Below are positions 59,738 through 64,000 of a stretch of 64,000 nt of DNA, piece after piece. Below the pieces are notes generated by a model. That model was not told the origin of the DNA. It did no database searches and was given only the letters and a program-made list of their open reading frames with translations. Each line of letters opens with the position of its first letter. The stretch's first letter is position 1. Position numbers and translations under genes: made by a program. Location: assembly GCA_035695825.1 (NCBI GenBank), contig DASRRH010000026.1, positions 434,001-498,000 on the forward strand, written 5' to 3'. Source of the stretch: JAKEFM01 sp035695825 (GTDB lineage Bacteria > Planctomycetota > UBA1135 > JAKEFM01).

Positions 59738-60124
59738 TCACGAAGCGTCCCCGCGCCGTTCGGCGAGGAAGCTCGAGTCGTCCCCTTGATGGATGAAGAG
59801 CCTTCCTTCGAGCCGCCCGTTCTTGAGCGCCGCCCAACCCCTTCCGGAAATCAGATCCCCTTCGGTCTCCCCGCACCAGGAGAACTCCACGCACGGTAGA
59901 CCCTCGCGGCTCCCCACGCGGTAGTCGACCTCCGCCTCGATGGCGATCATGCCCAACTCCCCGGAGCCGTTCGGCCGGAACGCGATGTGCGCGAGCGCGA
60001 CGAGATCGAGCGCGTCCCCGTCCCAGACGTCCGTCTCGACGATCCGCCACGTCCCGGCGAAGGGGTTCGCCCGGAGGGACCGCGCCGGCCCCGGTCCCCT
60101 CTCCTCGGATGCCGCGCGCGTCAT
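59738..60124 (-). CDS. Conserved hypothetical protein (beta-barrel-like)
   Basis: A 128-residue soluble protein. The core reads FAGTWRIVETDVWDGDALDL, HIAFRPNGSGELGMIAIEAE, CVEFSWCGETEGDLISGRGW and GRLFIHQGDDSSFLAER, a recurring hypothetical family with strand-rich, lipocalin-like spacing. Its function is unknown. The ATG overlaps the stop of the 306-residue gene (ATGA), so the two are cotranscribed and perhaps functionally linked. Confidence 0.72.
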   Translation of the reverse strand: MTRAASEERGPGPARSLRANPFAGTWRIVETDVWDGDALDLVALAHIAFRPNGSGELGMIAIEAEVDYRVGSREGLPCVEFSWCGETEGDLISGRGWAALKNGRLEGRLFIHQGDDSSFLAERRGDAS

Positions 60125-61041
60125 GAGCAATCCCCTCGATTCCCGGAGGGTCGCTCGCCTCGGCTCTCCCACGACCGGCCGTCTCCACGGAGACTTCCCC
60201 CGGCGCGCCGCCGCTCGCGGAACAGACCGCCATCCAGGATCCTCGCCTCGACCCGCCGCGCCGCGGCGGCGTAGTTCTCCTCGTAGCACCACTCGACGTG
60301 GACCTTCCCGCGGCGCATTCCGCAGACGAGGGCCACGCGCCGATCGTTCGAGTAGAGCCTGCGCTTCTCCCGCTCGGCGAGGCCGATCAGCTCCTCGGGG
60401 TCGCGCGAGCGCAACTCGTCCCAGAGCCGGGGTCGGCTCTTCTCGAAGTCGGCGAGGAGGCGGTCGAGCGACCCCGGAGGATGCCCCAACGACCGGTTCC
60501 ACCCGGCGTTCGCGAAGAGGAGCGCCGCGTGCATCGCCTCGGACGAAAGGGCTCCCTCCGGTGCCTTCAGCATCGCGCTCGCCAGGTCCTTGAAGATCGC
60601 CGATAGCTTTCGCTCCTCGCTGATCCCGGTTCTCGACGGCACGGCGGCCCGCCGATCGCCCGACCGCGCATCGACCTTTCCGTCCGGCGCGATTCGATCC
60701 CGCGGGGCGATCGGCTCGATCCCCGCGAGGGGGGACGCCGGGCCGCGCGCCCAGCGGGTCCCCTGCCAGTTGTGGATCACCACCTGCTCGTTGCAGCAAG
60801 CGGGGCACGCGGCGAAAAGCGTTTCGTCCCGTCGCTTCGCGACGACTAGCAGCCCCTCGCACGCTCGGCCCCCCGGTCTTCGCGGGCACTCGACGAGCGT
60901 CTCCCGCGCCTCGCCCGGGCGAAGGGGGCCTCCGCACTCGATCAAGCGGGCGACGCGGATCGTCTGGGTCCTCAGAATGCGCGGAGCGACTGGCAGGGAC
61001 CCGTCCTCCGCCAGCCAGTGCCAGGGGTCGACGACCAGCAT
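60121..61041 (-). CDS. Hypothetical protein with an N-terminal zinc-ribbon-like region
   Basis: A 306-residue protein. The N-terminal ~100 residues (MLVVDPWHWLAEDGSLP; LIECGGPLRPGEARETLVEC; CEGLLVV; FAACPACCNEQVVIHNWQGT) match a conserved hypothetical domain with Cys pairs that suggest a zinc ribbon. The C-terminal half (HAALLFANAGWNRSLGHPPG; RPRLWDELRSRDPEELIGLA) is helical and ends basic. The two halves are joined by a disordered linker. No function is assigned. It is coupled to the 128-residue gene. Confidence 0.68.
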   Translation of the reverse strand: MLVVDPWHWLAEDGSLPVAPRILRTQTIRVARLIECGGPLRPGEARETLVECPRRPGGRACEGLLVVAKRRDETLFAACPACCNEQVVIHNWQGTRWARGPASPLAGIEPIAPRDRIAPDGKVDARSGDRRAAVPSRTGISEERKLSAIFKDLASAMLKAPEGALSSEAMHAALLFANAGWNRSLGHPPGSLDRLLADFEKSRPRLWDELRSRDPEELIGLAEREKRRLYSNDRRVALVCGMRRGKVHVEWCYEENYAAAARRVEARILDGGLFRERRRAGGSLRGDGRSWESRGERPSGNRGDCS

Positions 61042-61057
61042 GAGCGCATCCTACAGG

Positions 61058-61231
61058 TCATGCGGGGCCCCTCGCCGCCGCCGCCCGGCGCCCTCGGGCA
61101 ACCGCCTCCGCTCCGAATTCCCGCGCCCGCGCCGGATCGATCGTGTCCTCGACCGTGACGAGGACGGGGCCCCGGTCGGGCGGGATCTCGGTCGCGACCG
61201 TCGGCGCGGGCCAGTGGAGGGAAGGGGAGAG
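61058..61231 (-). pseudogene. Remnant of an MFS transporter C-terminus
   Basis: The frame reads LSPSLHWPAPTVATEIPPDR, GPVLVTVEDTIDPARAREFG and AEAVARG before a stop. This resembles the short monooxygenase-like tail that follows the last helix of one MFS exporter group (LxWPxPxVA, GPVLVTVEYxIDPARAxEF). No membrane helices precede it, so only a scrap remains. The rest of 61042-61497 shows nothing I can support. Confidence 0.5.
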
Positions 61232-61497
61232 AGGGATAGGACGTTCTATCGAGACCGGAACCCGTCTCCGGCAGGCGGGGAGGGGGGTCGAGACCGGCAT
61301 TCTTCCCGCCGCGCTCCCCCGGCGAGATCGCCCTCCCGCACTTCCGGCGCTACTCTTCCGCGGCATTCTTCGCCCTGAAGCCGAGGCCCTCACGAACAGG
61401 AGGCCTTGGCGCAAGGGCGACATCTACCCCTCCCCACCCACGAAAAACCCGGAATGACCCGAGAAGGAACACGGTCCGGTCGAGCACCGCCATCCGC

Positions 61498-62259
61498 TCA
61501 CCTCCTGCGGAGATCCGCCGCGGCGGCGGCGTCGACGAGCCAGCAGAGGCGGCCGGCGTGCGGTGCGATCGCCTGCGCCGGAAGCGCGTCGGGCTGATAC
61601 GGTCCCTCGAGCACGCGGTGCAAGGTCGGGGCCTTCTCGCGACCCGCGACCAGGAATGCGACCTCGGCGGCGGCGTTGATCACGACCGGCGTCAGGGTGA
61701 CACGCCACATCGACACCGCCGCAACGTGCTGCGCCCGCACCCAGCGCTCCCGCTCACGGACGGCGGACGTCCCGGGGAAGAGCGAGGCGGTGTGGCCATC
61801 GCCACCCATGCCGAGGAGGACCAGATCGAAGCGCGAGCCCGGTGTCGGCCGCGGCGGGCCCTCGGGCGTGGCGAACGCCGCGCGCAGCTCCCTCTCATAG
61901 GCCGTGGCGGCCTCCGCGGGATCACCCTCGCCGCGAACGCGGTGTACGCTTCGCTCGGGCACCGGTACCCGATCGAGCAGATGCTCGCGCGCCATCCGGT
62001 AGTTGCTCGCCGGATTGCCCGGCGGCACGCAGCGCTCGTCGCCCCAGAACACATGGACGCGCGCCCACTCGATGCGCCGGGCATAGGCATCCCTCGCCAG
62101 CAGGGCATACAGCCCGGCCGGCGTGGAGCCACCCGCCAGAGCGACGGCGAATCGGCCGCGGGCCCGGGTGGCCTCGACGGCGCAGCGGACGAATTCGTCG
62201 GCGGCGGCCTGCATGAGCGCGTCGGTGCTCCGGAACACCTCCACTTCGGCCGCGCCCAT
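61498..62259 (-). CDS. pgl: 6-phosphogluconolactonase
   Basis: Pgl (253 residues, DevB type) hydrolyses 6-phosphogluconolactone in the oxidative pentose-phosphate pathway. Signatures: VALAGGSTPAGLYALLARDA, VHVFWGDERCVPPGNPASNY and LLGMGGDGHTASLFPGT. The ATG at 62259 stands one base after the rpiA' stop (TGA-G-ATG). An upstream in-frame start is possible but would overlap rpiA'. It completes the zwf-pgl pair in one operon. Confidence 0.93.
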   Translation of the reverse strand: MGAAEVEVFRSTDALMQAAADEFVRCAVEATRARGRFAVALAGGSTPAGLYALLARDAYARRIEWARVHVFWGDERCVPPGNPASNYRMAREHLLDRVPVPERSVHRVRGEGDPAEAATAYERELRAAFATPEGPPRPTPGSRFDLVLLGMGGDGHTASLFPGTSAVRERERWVRAQHVAAVSMWRVTLTPVVINAAAEVAFLVAGREKAPTLHRVLEGPYQPDALPAQAIAPHAGRLCWLVDAAAAADLRRR

Positions 62260-62260
62260 C

Positions 62261-62548
62261 TCACGGACCCAACGGACGTAGCGCATCCACCCGCCCATCG
62301 GGGTCGCCGGCCAGCGCGCGCTCCGCGGTGCCGAGGAAAAAACCCATGTCCACAACGCCGGGGATGGCAAGGAGCGCCCGCTCGACTTCGCGCGCCGCAT
62401 GCCCGTCACCGAGCGGCGCGCCGAGCCGCGCGATGAACGACGCCGTGGCGCGCCGCGAGCCGAGTCCCACCCGGGCCCCGTCCGCGAGCGGGTCGAGCGC
62501 ATGCGCGGCGACGGTCTGCACGGCGGGATCGTCCGTGACGATCGTCAT
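62261..62548 (-). pseudogene. rpiA: Internally deleted ribose-5-phosphate isomerase A
   Basis: Only 95 codons. The front half (HALDPLADGARVGLGSRRAT; ASFIARLG) matches the N-terminal RpiA motif VGxGTGxTAxxFI, and the back half (REVERALLAIPGVVDMGFFL; GTAERALAGDPDGRVDAL) matches the C-terminal end. About 130 residues between them, including the catalytic acidic and lysine residues, are missing, yet the frame is kept. The start overlaps the ppgK stop and the stop is one base before pgl, so translation through it is preserved. Confidence 0.75.
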
Positions 62549-63285
62549 CCCGTCGCCCCCGGCGCCCGACGTCCTCCGTCCGGCTGCGCCAGCCGCTCCT
62601 CCCATACGCGAAATCCGCCAATGAAGGCGTTCGCGTTATCCACCAGCCGAGCGCCAGCCGGGAGGTCCTTCAGCCGTTTGGCGTTCCCGCCGCCCACCAC
62701 GACGTCGTCCGCCTCCAGGGCCGTCTTGAGCAGCGTAACCACCTCCGCCACGTGCCGGCGCCAGCGCCTCTTGCCGAGGCGCCGGAGGCCCAACGCTCCC
62801 ACGTAGTCCTCGTAGGTGCGGCCCTTCCGGTAGGGGAGGTGCGCGAGCTCCATTGGCTCGAGGACGCCCTCGATGATCATCGCGGAGCCGAGGCCTGTGC
62901 CGAGGCCGAGGAAGAGCATGCGCCCGCGCCGGTAGCTGCCGAGAGCCTGCATCGCCGCGTCGTTGACGATCCGCACGGGCCGGCCGAAGGCCCTCCGGAA
63001 GTCGAAGCCCACCCAACCGCGGCCGAGGTTGTGGGGCTCGGCGACCGGACGCCCGTGGACGACGACCCCGGGGTAGCCGATCGACACCACCTCGTAGCTC
63101 CAATCGGCGACGAGCCGCTTGACCGCTGCCACCATGTCTCGCGCAGTCATCGACGGACCGGACGGGATCTCGCGCGCCGTGCGGTGCCCGGTCGCCAGCA
63201 CCTTCACGTGGGTACCGCCGACGTCGATCACGAGAACCTTCGTCCGGCGCGGTCTCCGGCCCGTCAGCACGCCGGGCAGTGCCAT
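62545..63285 (-). CDS. ppgK: Polyphosphate glucokinase
   Basis: A 246-residue ROK/ppgK-type kinase that makes glucose 6-phosphate, probably using polyphosphate. Signatures: VLVIDVGGTHVKVLATG (phosphate loop), VVSIGYPGVVVHGRPVAEPH, RIVNDAAMQALGSY, and FLGLGTGLGSAMIIEGV. The ATG at 63285 overlaps the zwf end by 22 bases, and its own stop overlaps the rpiA' start (ATGA). Its product is the substrate for zwf. ATP as an alternative donor cannot be excluded. Confidence 0.88.
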   Translation of the reverse strand: MALPGVLTGRRPRRTKVLVIDVGGTHVKVLATGHRTAREIPSGPSMTARDMVAAVKRLVADWSYEVVSIGYPGVVVHGRPVAEPHNLGRGWVGFDFRRAFGRPVRIVNDAAMQALGSYRRGRMLFLGLGTGLGSAMIIEGVLEPMELAHLPYRKGRTYEDYVGALGLRRLGKRRWRRHVAEVVTLLKTALEADDVVVGGGNAKRLKDLPAGARLVDNANAFIGGFRVWEERLAQPDGGRRAPGATG

Positions 63286-64000
63286 CCGCCGATCTCCGCC
63301 GTGAGCGTCGCGGCCTCCGGCGGCCCCCAGCTGCCGGGCTCGTACTCGTACGCCGGCGTGGGCGACCCGAGGATCGGCTGGACGACCGCCCACGCGGCCT
63401 CGACGGCGTCTTCGCGCGCGAAGAGGCTCGCATCGCCCGCCATGGCGTCGCCGAGCAGGCGCTCGTAAGCATCCATCTCCTCCGCGTCCGCATGGTGCAC
63501 CACGCTGAGCTCCGTCGGCGCGGTCTCCATGTGCTCCCCGGAGCGCTTCACGCGCACCCCGATCGCGATCGTCACGTCCGGGCTCAGCCTGAACCGGAAG
63601 TAGTTCGTCTCGTTCGGGCAGAGCTTGCTGAGCGGCGGCCGTCGCAGCGTGACGAGCACCTCGGTGGCGCTGGTCGCGAGGGACTTGCCCGCCCGGATGA
63701 AGAACGGCACGCCGTCCCAGCGCCAGGAGTCGATGTGCAGCCGGACGGCCGCGAACGTCTCGACCGCCGAGTCCGGGGCGACGCCCTGCGCCTTCCGGTA
63801 GCCGCGGAACTGCCCGCGCACCATGTCCGCCGGGCGGAGCGGGCGGATCATCCGGAAGACCTTCACCTGCTCGTCCCGGATCGACTCGTGGTAGGTCGTC
63901 GCCGGCGGCTCCATGGCAAGGAAGCCAACGACCTGCAGCATGTGGTTCTGGATCACGTCGCGGATCGCGCCCGTTTCCTCGTAGAAGCGGCCGCGCCCCT
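63264..64000 (-). CDS. zwf: Glucose-6-phosphate dehydrogenase (5' end beyond window)
   Basis: The C-terminal ~245 residues of G6PDH, the NADP-dependent entry enzyme of the oxidative pentose-phosphate pathway. The edge reads GRGRFYEETGAIRDVIQNHM, then LQVVGFLAMEPP, RLHIDSWRWDGVPFFIRAGK, and NYFRFRLSPDVTIAIGVRVK, ending with an unusual GWHCPAC. The gene continues past base 64000. It is the first visible gene of the zwf-ppgK-rpiA'-pgl unit. Confidence 0.95.
   Translation of the reverse strand, partial: GRGRFYEETGAIRDVIQNHMLQVVGFLAMEPPATTYHESIRDEQVKVFRMIRPLRPADMVRGQFRGYRKAQGVAPDSAVETFAAVRLHIDSWRWDGVPFFIRAGKSLATSATEVLVTLRRPPLSKLCPNETNYFRFRLSPDVTIAIGVRVKRSGEHMETAPTELSVVHHADAEEMDAYERLLGDAMAGDASLFAREDAVEAAWAVVQPILGSPTPAYEYEPGSWGPPEAATLTAEIGGWHCPAC

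Overview
The window is a 64-kb piece of a very GC-rich bacterial chromosome with almost no gaps and many 4-base stop/start overlaps (GTGA, ATGA, TTGA). It most likely comes from a planctomycete (Planctomycetota) or a close uncultured relative. The main clue is a family of Sec-secreted proteins with one kind of C-terminal domain (1808-3220, 23103-24596, 29729-30550, 32574-34298 and a fragment at 59262-59495). This lineage call is an inference from protein style; there is no rRNA in the window.

Layout. 1-3.7 kb (minus): a cobalamin-riboswitch operon made of a secreted beta-propeller protein, then BtuF-like and BtuC-like proteins and the first codons of a probable ATPase. 3.7-4.8 kb (plus): nadA. 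4.8-22.6 kb (all minus): a housekeeping block holding two TPM-domain proteins, tRNA-Leu(CAA), ddl, a eukaryotic-type UDP-sugar pyrophosphorylase, the fatty-acid cluster rpmF-plsX-fabH-fabD-fabG-acpP-fabF, alaS, recA, a thpR-like gene, a PfkB kinase, a HEAT-like lipoprotein, tmRNA and smpB. 22.7-34.3 kb: twin 49-residue membrane proteins, a purple-acid-phosphatase-like protein, tRNA-Leu(CAG) with a decayed copy beside it, several secreted proteins, a fused MFS/spermidine-synthase-like protein and an amidohydrolase. 34.3-37.6 kb: an SGNH hydrolase, rsmG, tRNA-Trp and a ceramidase-like lipoprotein. 37.6-47.3 kb (minus): a copper/silver efflux operon (Cys-rich secreted protein, CusB, CusA, CusC) that runs into a Ca2+-type P-ATPase. 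47.4-54 kb: pcnB, a coiled-coil protein, a putative metal transporter, arsC, a PhzF-family protein and a membrane sensor fused to trehalose-6-phosphate synthase.

From about 54 kb onward the region is accessory and eroded. It contains two 58-bp direct repeats 3.9 kb apart, a truncated and frameshifted trehalose glycosyltransferase, a CPA2 antiporter with two small membrane proteins, a tRNA-like relic, an HPP protein, a Rieske protein joined head-on to a secreted-protein fragment, an MFS remnant, and a pentose-phosphate operon (zwf-ppgK-rpiA'-pgl) in which rpiA has lost its middle.

How the genes work together. The first operon takes up vitamin B12 under B12 control. The 9-15 kb block makes fatty acids and feeds acyl groups into phospholipid through PlsX, with ddl and the pyrophosphorylase supplying wall or sugar-nucleotide precursors. 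SmpB and tmRNA form the ribosome-rescue pair. The Cus operon exports Cu+/Ag+ from the periplasm. OtsA, the broken TreT, the antiporter and the pentose-phosphate genes suggest osmotic or oxidative stress physiology near the right end. The most notable system is the B12 operon led by a secreted beta-propeller, which recalls the surface B12-capture protein BtuG of Bacteroides.
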